Shown: positions 44,799 through 52,390 of the stretch, in pieces
Layout: every line of letters begins with the position of its first letter
Position numbering within the stretch: the stretch's first letter is position 1
Origin: Collinsella sp. BA40
GTDB lineage: Bacteria > Actinomycetota > Coriobacteriia > Coriobacteriales > Coriobacteriaceae
NCBI RefSeq assembly: GCF_008014645.1
Contig: NZ_VOWY01000010.1
Span: forward strand, 62,001 to 126,000
Direction of reading: 5' to 3'
Length of the DNA: 64,000 bases
Notes under the pieces: model-generated
Seen by the model: the letters and a program-made list of their open reading frames with translations, nothing else
Databases searched by the model: none
Told to the model about the DNA's origin: nothing
Position numbers and translations under genes: made by a program

Positions 44799-45209
44799 AT
44801 GAATGGTTGGAATGCAGTGGATGGCAGCTTGGCTATGGCCCTCGAGGCCACGCGCCCGTATGATGGGTCGCGTCGTTTCGTTGTAGTACGGGGCGGAACC
44901 GTCGCCGCGCCTTCGAAGGCAACTCCGGTTCGCTATGCATACATTGTGTTCGCGCTAGCGCTTTCCCTGCTCCTAGTCGTAGTTGGGCTCAACGCTTATA
45001 AGTCTTATAGCGCATATCGTGCATTAACCCAGGCGCCTCTTGTTTCCATTGACGTGCAACAGGGAGAAACACTTTGGGATATCGCACGAACCCATGGTAT
45101 CGAGGGTGTCCCCGTAACTCAACTCATGGAAGCGATCAAGGAATGGAACAATATGGATGTCGCGCAGCTCGACGTCGGCCAGAAGCTTTTGGTGCCTCAA
45201 GGCGTTTAG
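44799..45209 (+). CDS. LysM-domain membrane protein, probable SOS division inhibitor
   Basis: 136 residues: a soluble N-terminal part of about 45 residues, one membrane segment (about 47-68, YIVFALALSLLLVVVGLNAY), and a C-terminal LysM domain (about 84-134, VQQGETLWDIARTHGI ... VGQKLLVPQG) facing the cell wall. Divergence from lexA with shared SOS boxes and a following nrdR is the layout of Bacillus yneA and of mycobacterial Rv2719c and corynebacterial divS, small proteins that halt division after DNA damage. The role is inferred from that layout; sequence similarity within the LysM part alone would not prove it. ATG 44799 follows GAGGAGC; ATG 44772 is an unlikely longer start. Confidence 0.82.
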   Translation: MNGWNAVDGSLAMALEATRPYDGSRRFVVVRGGTVAAPSKATPVRYAYIVFALALSLLLVVVGLNAYKSYSAYRALTQAPLVSIDVQQGETLWDIARTHGIEGVPVTQLMEAIKEWNNMDVAQLDVGQKLLVPQGV

Positions 45210-45279
45210 ATGTTTTGAGGGGGCCTTCTTTCATTCAGTGGTAACCTTATGCAGTACCAGCGGATGAAAGGGGGCATCC

Positions 45280-45723
45280 ATGCGTTGCCCAAAATGCGGT
45301 GCTGCCGATACCAGGGTTATTGATTCCCGCATGCAGGAGGCGGCAAATGCAACAAAACGCCGACGTGAGTGCAAATCGTGCGGCTATCGTTTCACCACCT
45401 TTGAGCGGTGCGAGGATCAGATTGAAGTTGTTAAGAGCAACGGTTCGACGCAGCCATTCGATCGCAACAAGTTGCTCGTTGGTCTAATGCGAGCAACTTC
45501 TAAGCGCGATATAGACCTCCCGCAGCTTAATGCGCTAATCGACGATATTGAAAGCGAGCTTCGCCAAAGCACGCGCACCGCTGTTAGCTCTCATGAAATC
45601 GGCGATATGGTGCTTAAGCGCCTGCAGGTAATTGACAAGGTCGCATATATTCGATTCGCATCGGTTTATCGCGATTTCAAAGATGTCGATGAATTTATTC
45701 AAGAACTCAATAAATTGAGGTGA
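45280..45723 (+). CDS. nrdR: Transcriptional repressor NrdR
   Basis: Represses ribonucleotide reductase genes in response to ATP/dATP. 147 residues: an N-terminal zinc ribbon (CPKCGAADTRVIDSR, then RRRECKSCGYRFTTFER) and an ATP-cone domain (VVKSNGSTQPFDRNKLLVGLMRA). Its position after lexA and the LysM gene is conserved in actinobacteria. It is followed directly by dut, another dNTP-pool gene. Confidence 0.96.
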   Translation: MRCPKCGAADTRVIDSRMQEAANATKRRRECKSCGYRFTTFERCEDQIEVVKSNGSTQPFDRNKLLVGLMRATSKRDIDLPQLNALIDDIESELRQSTRTAVSSHEIGDMVLKRLQVIDKVAYIRFASVYRDFKDVDEFIQELNKLR

Positions 45724-45728
45724 GATTT

Positions 45729-46172
45729 GTGAGTGCCATTACCGTGCCCATCAAGCGTCTTGACCCTGAAGCCGTGATTCCGTCATATGCATATGCGGGT
45801 GATGCAGGGCTCGATCTACGGGCCCTGGAGACCCTCGTTCTCAAACCCTTCGAACGAGTGCTCATCCCAACCGGCCTTGCCATCGCTATACCTGAAGGCT
45901 ATGCCGGGTTTGTTCAGCCACGCTCTGGACTTGCCCTCAAACGCGGGTTGTCGATTGTAAACACCCCTGGACTCATCGACTCCCATTATCGAGGCGAGCT
46001 TAAGATCATCGCTATCAACCTTGATCCCGTGAACGACATTCAAATCGAGAAGGGTGAGCGAATCGCTCAGCTTGTTATCCAGGAGGTTCCTGTCGTAACG
46101 TTGACCGTGGTCGATGAGCTCGATGCAACTGATCGCGGCGCTGGTGGATTCGGTTCAAGCGGAACGTGCTAG
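45729..46172 (+). CDS. dut: Deoxyuridine 5'-triphosphate nucleotidohydrolase (dUTPase)
   Basis: Hydrolyses dUTP to dUMP, keeping uracil out of DNA and feeding thymidylate synthesis. About 147 residues, trimeric class. All five motifs are seen: AGDAGLDLRA, the FVQPRSGLALKRG region, TPGLIDSHYRGELK, ERIAQLVI and the glycine-rich end RGAGGFGSSG. GTG 45729 is chosen because GAGGTGA at 45717-45723 lies five bases upstream; GTG 45720 would overlap the nrdR stop and add three residues. Confidence 0.94.
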   Translation: MSAITVPIKRLDPEAVIPSYAYAGDAGLDLRALETLVLKPFERVLIPTGLAIAIPEGYAGFVQPRSGLALKRGLSIVNTPGLIDSHYRGELKIIAINLDPVNDIQIEKGERIAQLVIQEVPVVTLTVVDELDATDRGAGGFGSSGTC

Positions 46173-46219
46173 CCGATGAGCGGCTCTCATCTATCCGCTC
46201 GAGCATGATCCTTAGTTTG

Positions 46220-46251
46220 GTATCGCCCGGCACATTCGTGCCGGGCGATAC
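46220..46251. other. Perfect 14-pair hairpin between convergent dut and glycosyltransferase genes
   Basis: Arms 46220-46233 and 46238-46251 are perfectly complementary around ATTC. No T-run follows on either strand, so it may be a bidirectional, non-canonical terminator or an mRNA-stabilising end. Confidence 0.65.
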
Positions 46252-46260
46252 TGCTTACCC

Positions 46261-47544
46261 CTAGCGAACGTGCGCTGGTTTATGTCCAACATAGAATGCG
46301 AACAGGTAGCGATCGCGCTCGCGGGGAACGCCGACAAGTTCCATGGAAGCTGTAACGATGTCATCGGCTGCGTTGGGCCGGCGGATGGAGCGAGCGTTTA
46401 CCAGGAGCGCATCGAGTATCTCCGGATGATCGTGGACGCGATCAAGGGCATCAACGAGTTCTCGAGCAGTTGTAACATGCAGGCTTGCGCCATAGGAAGA
46501 AAGCATGGTTGTGTTGGCTTTTTCTTGGCCATACGACTTGCCAACGAGAATCATGGGCAACTCCGCACATAGGCACTCGGTTACTGTTAGACCGCCCGAT
46601 TTCAAGATCGCAACATTACTCGCCCTCATTAACGCTGCCATGTCATCAACATAGTCAAGCACTGTGGCGTTATCAAGCTTCATGCCGTTGAATATCGCCT
46701 TGAGATTACGGGAATACTCCTCGTCTTTTCCCGGTAGGAAGACAAAGTGCATATGATGAAAACGGCGGAGATAGGGGAGTGTTTGCTCGATTGCGGCTCG
46801 AAACCGTACGTATGGCTGGGGCAAGCTGGCGCCGGCAAGAACAAGTGCGATGCTTTTATCTTCGGGCAGATTGAATCTTCGAAGTACGTCTGAAGTATTG
46901 AAATCGGGGTCATCAAATCCACCGCGCACAGGAATGCCGGTGATCAGGATTCGACTTTCATCAACCTTGCGTGGCCGAAGGGTTTCTGCCATAAACTCGC
47001 TGGCGACACAGAATAGATCCGTTTCTTTATGGGGCCAGAGTCCTTCAATTTCGTAATCTGTGGGAACGCACACAAGTGGAAAGTCAATTCCAGTAATCAT
47101 GCGAGCTCCTACAGCTACATTTGCCGCAGTGATATGCGTGCAGATAACGGCAAGAGGCTTCTTCTCACGAATATAATCGTTAAAGCGTGGGAACATCACA
47201 CGGGACCAAATGGAACCGCCGCCCCAGAGCAGTCGCCCCGTAAGCGTGTATCGCCAGGTTATATCGTAGATGGGTCTGGATGCGCCCGTAAATGCCGCTG
47301 CTGTTTTATTGCCGTCAAATTTAATGCGACCAAAGTCGAGGATATCCAGAACTTCGACTTCAATATCATTAGGTACCCTATGAACACCACGAAGACGTTC
47401 GAATGCGTCGGCGATCGCATTCGCAGCTGCACGATGTCCTGAGCCGACTGATGCATGGACAATGGTGACAACCGGACGTTTCGACACCTCCGGCGTACTA
47501 GAAGAATTGGCTAGCTCAGTCACCGTACGATCGGATTCGCTCAT
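46261..47544 (-). CDS. MGDG synthase / UgtP-like glycolipid glycosyltransferase
   Basis: Family GT28 enzyme expected to transfer glucose or galactose to diacylglycerol at the inner membrane face. 427 residues: an N-terminal acceptor domain with ASVGSGHRAAANAIADAF near 30, the linker region with VPTDYEIEGLWPHKETDLFCV, and a C-terminal sugar-nucleotide domain with SNVAILKSGGLTVTECLCAELP near 320. A murG-like role is less likely because of the MGDG-type N-terminus. ATG 47544 is preferred to GTG 47550 since GAGGGG lies six bases before it. It is divergent from trxB. Confidence 0.85.
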   Translation of the reverse strand: MSESDRTVTELANSSSTPEVSKRPVVTIVHASVGSGHRAAANAIADAFERLRGVHRVPNDIEVEVLDILDFGRIKFDGNKTAAAFTGASRPIYDITWRYTLTGRLLWGGGSIWSRVMFPRFNDYIREKKPLAVICTHITAANVAVGARMITGIDFPLVCVPTDYEIEGLWPHKETDLFCVASEFMAETLRPRKVDESRILITGIPVRGGFDDPDFNTSDVLRRFNLPEDKSIALVLAGASLPQPYVRFRAAIEQTLPYLRRFHHMHFVFLPGKDEEYSRNLKAIFNGMKLDNATVLDYVDDMAALMRASNVAILKSGGLTVTECLCAELPMILVGKSYGQEKANTTMLSSYGASLHVTTARELVDALDRVHDHPEILDALLVNARSIRRPNAADDIVTASMELVGVPRERDRYLFAFYVGHKPAHVR

Positions 47545-47644
47545 GATCACCCCTCAATCCTCGCTTTTCGATATTCTACGCCGAAGATGTGATGAGAGTG
47601 TTTCACTTGGGGTACCAGACATAAAGAACGATTGGAGGAATACC

Positions 47645-48580
47645 ATGGATAACACCATGCTTTATGATGTCGCCATCATCGGCGGCGGTCCTGCCGGCTA
47701 TACCGCAGGTATATACGCATCACGTGCAAGCTTGAACACGGTCGTAATCGAACAAGGTATGCCGGGAGGCCAGATAGCTACTTCGGATATGGTTGAAAAC
47801 TACCCTGCTATCCCCGTGATCTCGGGAGCCGAACTTGGTCAGAAGTTTCAAGAGCACGCTGAATCTGCGGGCGTAGCAACTCATTATGAGATGGTAGAAA
47901 AACTCTACAAGCTTGATGACGGCTCATTTGCTCTTCATTGCGGCGATAAGCAGATTCTCGCACGCACTGTGATCGTGACTACGGGAGCGGTGCCTCGTCC
48001 TGCCGGCTTTGAGGGTGAAGAAACGTATCGAGGACGCGGCGTTTCGTATTGCGCTACATGCGACGGCATGTTTTACCGAGGCAAAGATGTGTTCGTTGTC
48101 GGCGGTGGCAATTCTGCCGTTGAAGAGGGTCTGTATCTGGCGAAGATCGCCAATTCGGTGACGATGGTCGTCCGACGTGATGAGTTTCGAGCCGAGCGCG
48201 GGCTTGTTGCCAGGCTTGCAAGTCAGGAAAATGTTTCGATTCGATTCAACACGTCGATTGCCGCTGTTGATGGAGGCACGTTGTTGTCTAGCATTACATT
48301 TCGAGACAATACCACCGAAGAACGCTATACCGAGTCATACCCCATGGGATCATTCGGAATCTTTGTTTTCGCAGGCAATAATCCCGTAATTGATCTTGTG
48401 GAGCCGTATGTTGATCTTGGTCCAGATGGTGGCGTCTTGACGGATGAACTTATGGCAACGAGAACACCTGGGCTGTTTTGCGCTGGCGACATGCGCTCGA
48501 AACCGCTTCGCCAAATCGTCACTGCAGCCGCAGATGGAGCTATTGCCGCCCATGCGGCAAACGCCTATCTCCAGTACTAG
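47645..48580 (+). CDS. trxB: Thioredoxin reductase
   Basis: FAD enzyme that uses NADPH to reduce thioredoxin. 311 residues: FAD motif IIGGGPAGYTAGIY near 9, redox disulfide CATCDG near 138, NADPH motif VGGGNSAVEEGL near 157, and the C-terminal FAD segment LFCAGDMRSKPLRQI. GGAGGA lies seven bases before ATG 47645. No thioredoxin gene is next to it. Members that accept ferredoxin exist, but the NADPH site looks intact here. Confidence 0.94.
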   Translation: MDNTMLYDVAIIGGGPAGYTAGIYASRASLNTVVIEQGMPGGQIATSDMVENYPAIPVISGAELGQKFQEHAESAGVATHYEMVEKLYKLDDGSFALHCGDKQILARTVIVTTGAVPRPAGFEGEETYRGRGVSYCATCDGMFYRGKDVFVVGGGNSAVEEGLYLAKIANSVTMVVRRDEFRAERGLVARLASQENVSIRFNTSIAAVDGGTLLSSITFRDNTTEERYTESYPMGSFGIFVFAGNNPVIDLVEPYVDLGPDGGVLTDELMATRTPGLFCAGDMRSKPLRQIVTAAADGAIAAHAANAYLQY

Positions 48581-48679
48581 CTTCATGCGAGGGTCGCATA
48601 GCGTGGCAGATCGCTCTTTCTGGCGTACGTTAATTTCGTGATAATATATCTTATGTTAAGTTGCTGTGCTGTAAAGCAT

Positions 48680-48717
48680 CCCGCCCGGTCTAGCGTGCCA
48701 AAGACCGGGCGGGTTTT
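48680..48717 (+). terminator. Intrinsic terminator after trxB
   Basis: A perfect 11-pair GC-rich stem (48680-48690 with 48703-48713), twelve-base loop, followed by TTTT. Confidence 0.88.
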
Positions 48718-48750
48718 ATGTTGGAATACAATAAGATCACTTTGGCCCGA

Positions 48751-49620
48751 CTATGCCCACTCGTAGCCTATCAATAACCCAGATTCTTCGGCATAGTACG
48801 AACAGAGGCCGCCACACGATTCGATGTGGACAGTTGCCATGGGCCATCGTTGCAGAATAGCCTCTTTGATGCCCAAAGCTCCATCGGCGTTATCCCTGTG
48901 ATCGATAGAGACGCTGCCGCCCGAAAAACCATTGGAAGCCATGGTGTCTACAATCTTGTTAATCGTTTTCTTTTCTCCACGCGTGGAGCCGATTAGCTTG
49001 ATTGTTCCTTCCGATGATGCTGTGCCAAGGATTCGAATATTGAGCTTTGATGCGATGGATCCAACACCACGAGGCATCCTACCGCTTTTTACGAGGTTTT
49101 CGTATCTGCTAAGCGAATAAAGAACCTGAGACGACTCCTCAGCATGATCGATGAAAGCGACAACATCCTCAAATGCATGCGGTTGTTTCAGATAGGCATC
49201 GAGTAAGCGAACTAGGACCTCGAGTTTACCGCCTGCGGCGCGCGAGTTTAGGATATAGATATTCTTGCCGGCAATGCTTCCCGCGTGTTCACGAACGTAT
49301 TCATCCATAATCATGGTGCGAGCCATCTGCGCGGCCTCGTAGCTACCGGACAAGCTAGCAGAGATGGTAATCGCAATTATGTTATCAGCGCTTCGGAAGA
49401 TCTCGGCCCACTCTCCAATGCTCGGACAAGAGCTCGAAGTGGCAGTGTCCTCGGCAGCGATCGCCATGGTAAGCTCGGCAACATCGAGCTGGGCGTCATC
49501 AACGAACTCGCGATCCCCTACATGCACCTTTAACGGTGCCAATCGGAATGAAGTTTCAGGAGCGGTGGGTACAAACGATCGAAGGTTGCAGCTCGAATCT
49601 GCGGCGATACACCAAGACAT
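48751..49620 (-). CDS. DegV-family fatty-acid-binding protein (FakB-like)
   Basis: Cytosolic lipid-binding protein; characterised members (FakB) hold a fatty acid for phosphorylation by FakA. 289 residues with the start IAADSSCNL and the phosphate-binding region ITISASLSGSYEAAQMA near 83, and the YSLSRYENLVKSGRMP segment near 170 that lines the lipid site. No fakA-like kinase is in the window. It is divergent from the DUF1836 gene and shares a control region with it. Confidence 0.88.
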   Translation of the reverse strand: MSWCIAADSSCNLRSFVPTAPETSFRLAPLKVHVGDREFVDDAQLDVAELTMAIAAEDTATSSSCPSIGEWAEIFRSADNIIAITISASLSGSYEAAQMARTMIMDEYVREHAGSIAGKNIYILNSRAAGGKLEVLVRLLDAYLKQPHAFEDVVAFIDHAEESSQVLYSLSRYENLVKSGRMPRGVGSIASKLNIRILGTASSEGTIKLIGSTRGEKKTINKIVDTMASNGFSGGSVSIDHRDNADGALGIKEAILQRWPMATVHIESCGGLCSYYAEESGLLIGYEWA

Positions 49621-49664
49621 GAGGACACCTCTTACCTGTAAGGCTCATGATTGCTTTGGAAAAC

Positions 49665-49703
49665 TATACGTAGTATACAGAACTAGATGGAACAGTTCTA
49701 TAC
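49665..49703. promoter_or_regulatory. Inverted repeats in the degV/DUF1836 divergent region
   Basis: Two repeats are seen: TATAC-GTA-GTATA (49665-49677) and AGAACT-N9-AGTTCT (49679-49699). They combine into a longer imperfect palindrome at 49673-49703. They lie in the middle of the 149-base region between the divergent starts, just where a shared operator would be. Confidence 0.5.
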
Positions 49704-49709
49704 TCTATG

Positions 49710-49715
49710 TATAAT
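49710..49715 (+). promoter_or_regulatory. -10 element of the DUF1836 gene
   Basis: A perfect TATAAT 55 bases before the ATG. The expected -35 position (about 49688-49693, TGGAAC) falls inside the AGAACT inverted repeat, so a bound regulator would block the promoter. Confidence 0.5.
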
Positions 49716-49769
49716 TGTTTGTGTTAGAACAAGATGCCATGTGGCAGCTACTCATGACAGGTAAGCAGC

Positions 49770-50381
49770 ATGGAACAAAAACCCATTATCCCCATGTCCG
49801 ACCATTCCGAAGCCATTAGGCTCGAAGAAATCCGTCCCACGATTCTTCCGGATGCCTTTCTTGCTAGCAAGGACGTGCATACCGCGCTTCAATTCGACAT
49901 GCCGTTCTATCGGGATCTTCCCGATATGCCGCTTTACCGAGAGCAGGTCATTAGCTACATCGAGCGCGTGCTCTCCCCTCTTGGATTGCCTTCGAGCGGA
50001 CCTTGGGTAACTCCGTCGATGATCAACAATTATGTGAAACTCGGTCTTGTTGCCGCGCCGGTTAAAAAACAGTACGACCGCACCCATATCGCGCGGCTTC
50101 TCGTTATCTGCCTATTTAAGCAAGTGCTCTCAATCGCAGCGATTCAGCAGCTCTTCCAAATTCAATTGATGACCTATCCTGATGAAATCGCATACGACTA
50201 CACAGCTTGCGAGGTAACCGAGGCGATTCGCTGTGCTTTCAGCAATCCCCCACGCGCTTCGGCCGACACCGCACAGCAAGTAACACGAGAGTCGTTGCTG
50301 GTTCGGACTGCCGCCCATGCGTTTGCCTCAAAGACGTTCCTTATGCGCTATCTAAGCTTTAGCGGGCTTCCTACCGAATAA
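49770..50381 (+). CDS. DUF1836 protein, probable MerR-like regulator
   Basis: 203 residues with the DUF1836 domain (about 45-185). The part VTPSMINNYVKLGLVAAPVKKQYDRTHIARLLVICLFKQVLSI resembles the winged-helix DNA-binding region of MerR-type regulators, and the following helices could form a coiled-coil dimer. No cofactor-binding domain is seen. Divergence from degV across inverted repeats suggests that it controls that gene and itself. Function in the family is unknown, so this is inference. Confidence 0.78.
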   Translation: MEQKPIIPMSDHSEAIRLEEIRPTILPDAFLASKDVHTALQFDMPFYRDLPDMPLYREQVISYIERVLSPLGLPSSGPWVTPSMINNYVKLGLVAAPVKKQYDRTHIARLLVICLFKQVLSIAAIQQLFQIQLMTYPDEIAYDYTACEVTEAIRCAFSNPPRASADTAQQVTRESLLVRTAAHAFASKTFLMRYLSFSGLPTE

Positions 50382-50407
50382 TATCGAGCTGCTACCATTC
50401 AAAAAAA

Positions 50408-50437
50408 CGCCCGGCTCATTTGCGAGCTAGGCGCTTT
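50408..50437. terminator. Bidirectional terminator between DUF1836 and apt
   Basis: A 10-pair stem with one mismatch (50408-50417 with 50424-50433). T4 follows on the plus strand and a run of seven T on the minus strand (complement of 50401-50407), so it ends both converging transcripts. Confidence 0.8.
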
Positions 50438-50451
50438 TAGCAACTTTAAAA

Positions 50452-50985
50452 CTAGTGGACCTTCACGAGGCTGAAAAGCTCCTGATCGCCCGCTTCTGCC
50501 AGCGCGGCACGAGGATTGAGGAACTCAAGCTCTAGAATGCAGGCATAGCCCACAAGCTCGGCTCCAACCTCGGAAATCAACTTGCCCGTGGCGGCGGCGG
50601 TGCCGCCGGTGGCGATTAGGTCATCGACGATGAGCACCTTGTCACCCGGTTGAATCGCATCGGCGTGAATTTCAAGCGAATCGGTGCCGTACTCGAGTTC
50701 ATAGCTGACCGAGTAGGTTTCTCGAGGCAATTTACCCGGCTTACGCGCAGGGATAAAGCCGGCCCCAAGCTCCATGGCAACGGGAACGCCAACGATGAAC
50801 CCGCGCGCCTCGGGGCCAACGATCTTCGTGACGCCCGCATCACGGAAATGGTCGGCTATCGCCAGAATCGTATGACGAAGCCCCTCTGGATCCGCGAAAA
50901 GCGGCGTGATGTCCTTAAACACAACACCCGGTTCGGGATAATCGGGAATGTCCGTAATCAGCGAAGCGTAGTCAAACTCGCTCAT
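50452..50985 (-). CDS. apt: Adenine phosphoribosyltransferase
   Basis: Salvages adenine to AMP with PRPP. 177 residues: start FDYASLITDIPDYPEPGV, the PRPP-binding motif VLIVDDLIATGGTAAA near 122, and ARKPGKLP near 85. ATG 50985 is chosen because AAGGAG lies six bases upstream; GTG 50991 would leave no room for it. It may be the last gene of the unit read from 53104, since the preceding gene ends 32 bases away. Confidence 0.95.
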   Translation of the reverse strand: MSEFDYASLITDIPDYPEPGVVFKDITPLFADPEGLRHTILAIADHFRDAGVTKIVGPEARGFIVGVPVAMELGAGFIPARKPGKLPRETYSVSYELEYGTDSLEIHADAIQPGDKVLIVDDLIATGGTAAATGKLISEVGAELVGYACILELEFLNPRAALAEAGDQELFSLVKVH

Positions 50986-51017
50986 ACACAACTCCTTGTA
51001 AGCTTGTCAGCCAGCGG

Positions 51018-51890
51018 CTACTTGCGAATGATATGCGATGATTGCTTAGCTCGAGGGGATGTATCGAGCGGAAGAATCTTCGCGTGGTCAGATGCGCGAG
51101 AATCGTCATCCTTTGCCTTGCGAGCTTTCGACAATTCTTCGTCGATGCTGTCGACGTCGGCATCCTCAACGATTGCATTGAGGGACTCGAATACCCTGTT
51201 CTTTAGAAGGGCCGTACGCACTCCATCGGTCAGGTCGTGCAGCTTGTTGAATGCACGCTCGAGCTTTGCCTCGCGGTCTTCATCGGAGTCATCCATGCCG
51301 AGCATGCCGATAAGGACTTGTTCGAACATAGTCGACTCTCGATTGGCAGCGGACACATACTGCCGCAAGTTTCGCGGTTCGATATGGAATCGCGAAAGCT
51401 CAGCGCAGTGGCGAATGATGTCGAAATCGCGACCATCGACCAGTTCCCTATTCTGAGGGCTCCGGATAATGCGAATCAAGTCATTGTCGGCGAGCGAGCG
51501 AACAAATGAGATTTCGACTCCGAGCAAATCCGGCATATCCTCGATAGGATGCAGTTTCTGCTTGGTTTCCTTCGGCTGTGCCTTCATGGGTACGTCCGAC
51601 AGCAATCCAACTTCAAAAGCAAGTGTAGAGAGATCGGTGGCGCTATCAAGTTTCTGCTTGATAACGTTTAACGGCATATAACGCGTCTTTTGAAGATGAA
51701 GAATAACCTCAAGCCGATCGACGTCCTCCTTAGAGTACTGACGATAGCCCTTTGGCGTACGATGCGGCGTGATAAGCCCTTCGTCTTCCAGAAACCGGAT
51801 TTTTGAGTTCGAAAGATCTGGATATGCTCCGCGAAGTAAATTGACAACCTGTCCGATGCTCAGATAGCTGCGCTCGGCCAAGCTACTCAC
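51018..51890 (-). CDS. MerR-family regulator, FtsR-like
   Basis: About 290 residues: an N-terminal MerR winged helix (SYLSIGQVVNLLRGAYPDLSNSKIRFLEDEGLI, about 10-75), a second helical region with another winged-helix-like segment (LLGVEISFVRSLADNDLI), and a variable charged tail. The mycobacterial homologue Rv1828 and corynebacterial FtsR, an activator of ftsZ, sit next to the FHA gene garA/odhI just as here. The start is uncertain: GTG 51890 overlaps the FHA gene end by eight bases, TTG 51881 has GGTGAG five bases upstream, and ATG 51920 would lie deeper in the FHA gene. Confidence 0.82.
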   Translation of the reverse strand: MSSLAERSYLSIGQVVNLLRGAYPDLSNSKIRFLEDEGLITPHRTPKGYRQYSKEDVDRLEVILHLQKTRYMPLNVIKQKLDSATDLSTLAFEVGLLSDVPMKAQPKETKQKLHPIEDMPDLLGVEISFVRSLADNDLIRIIRSPQNRELVDGRDFDIIRHCAELSRFHIEPRNLRQYVSAANRESTMFEQVLIGMLGMDDSDEDREAKLERAFNKLHDLTDGVRTALLKNRVFESLNAIVEDADVDSIDEELSKARKAKDDDSRASDHAKILPLDTSPRAKQSSHIIRK

Positions 51891-52317
51891 CAGTCTCGAT
51901 AAGAACGGGGGCGCTTTCATGATAGATAAGCGTAAACGTGCCAATCTGGACAGAGGAGCCATCATGAAGGGGCGCGGAGTTTACGATGGCTCCATCGACC
52001 CAGGTACCGTTTAGGGACCCGAGGTCTTCGATAAGGGCTCCGGATCCGTTGTAAACGATCTTAGCGTGGCTGCGAGAGACGGTCATATCGTTCAGGAAAA
52101 TGCTGTTTGCAGGATCGCGGCCGATGGTGGTTTCCACGGGCTCGAGCTCGAACATGTTGCCCGACTGGGGTCCCTTGATGATGGAGAGCACGGGCTTGGT
52201 GATGGTCCTGCTCCTCATGAGATCAGGCGAGGTGGCATCGTCGAGCGGCATGCGGAACACACGGGTGGAATCGGCAGAGGAATTGGTGCTCGATTCATTG
52301 GTAAACATATGAGACAT
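51883..52317 (-). CDS. FHA-domain protein, GarA/OdhI-like
   Basis: 144 residues: a flexible N-terminal tail (about 1-45) and one FHA phosphothreonine-binding domain (about 52-135). The binding residues are in place: TTIGRDPANS, SRSHAKI and SLNGTWVDG. The tail holds DSTRVFRMP, close to the ETTSVFRAD site of GarA, whose threonine is phosphorylated and then bound by its own FHA domain. In other actinobacteria this switch regulates 2-oxoglutarate use. The MerR gene that follows matches the garA neighbourhood. Confidence 0.88.
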   Translation of the reverse strand: MSHMFTNESSTNSSADSTRVFRMPLDDATSPDLMRSRTITKPVLSIIKGPQSGNMFELEPVETTIGRDPANSIFLNDMTVSRSHAKIVYNGSGALIEDLGSLNGTWVDGAIVNSAPLHDGSSVQIGTFTLIYHESAPVLIETGE

Positions 52318-52390
52318 AAAGCCACTCCTGCAATAGAAAACGGATACTCTCTAGTGTACCTCAGGAGAGTGCCGGAGAACCTGTTTGATT

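Noticed and set aside
47462-47644. Longer N-terminus of trxB from ATG 47462
   Set aside because: The extra 61 residues overlap the divergent glycosyltransferase start and are absent from thioredoxin reductases; GGAGGA supports ATG 47645.
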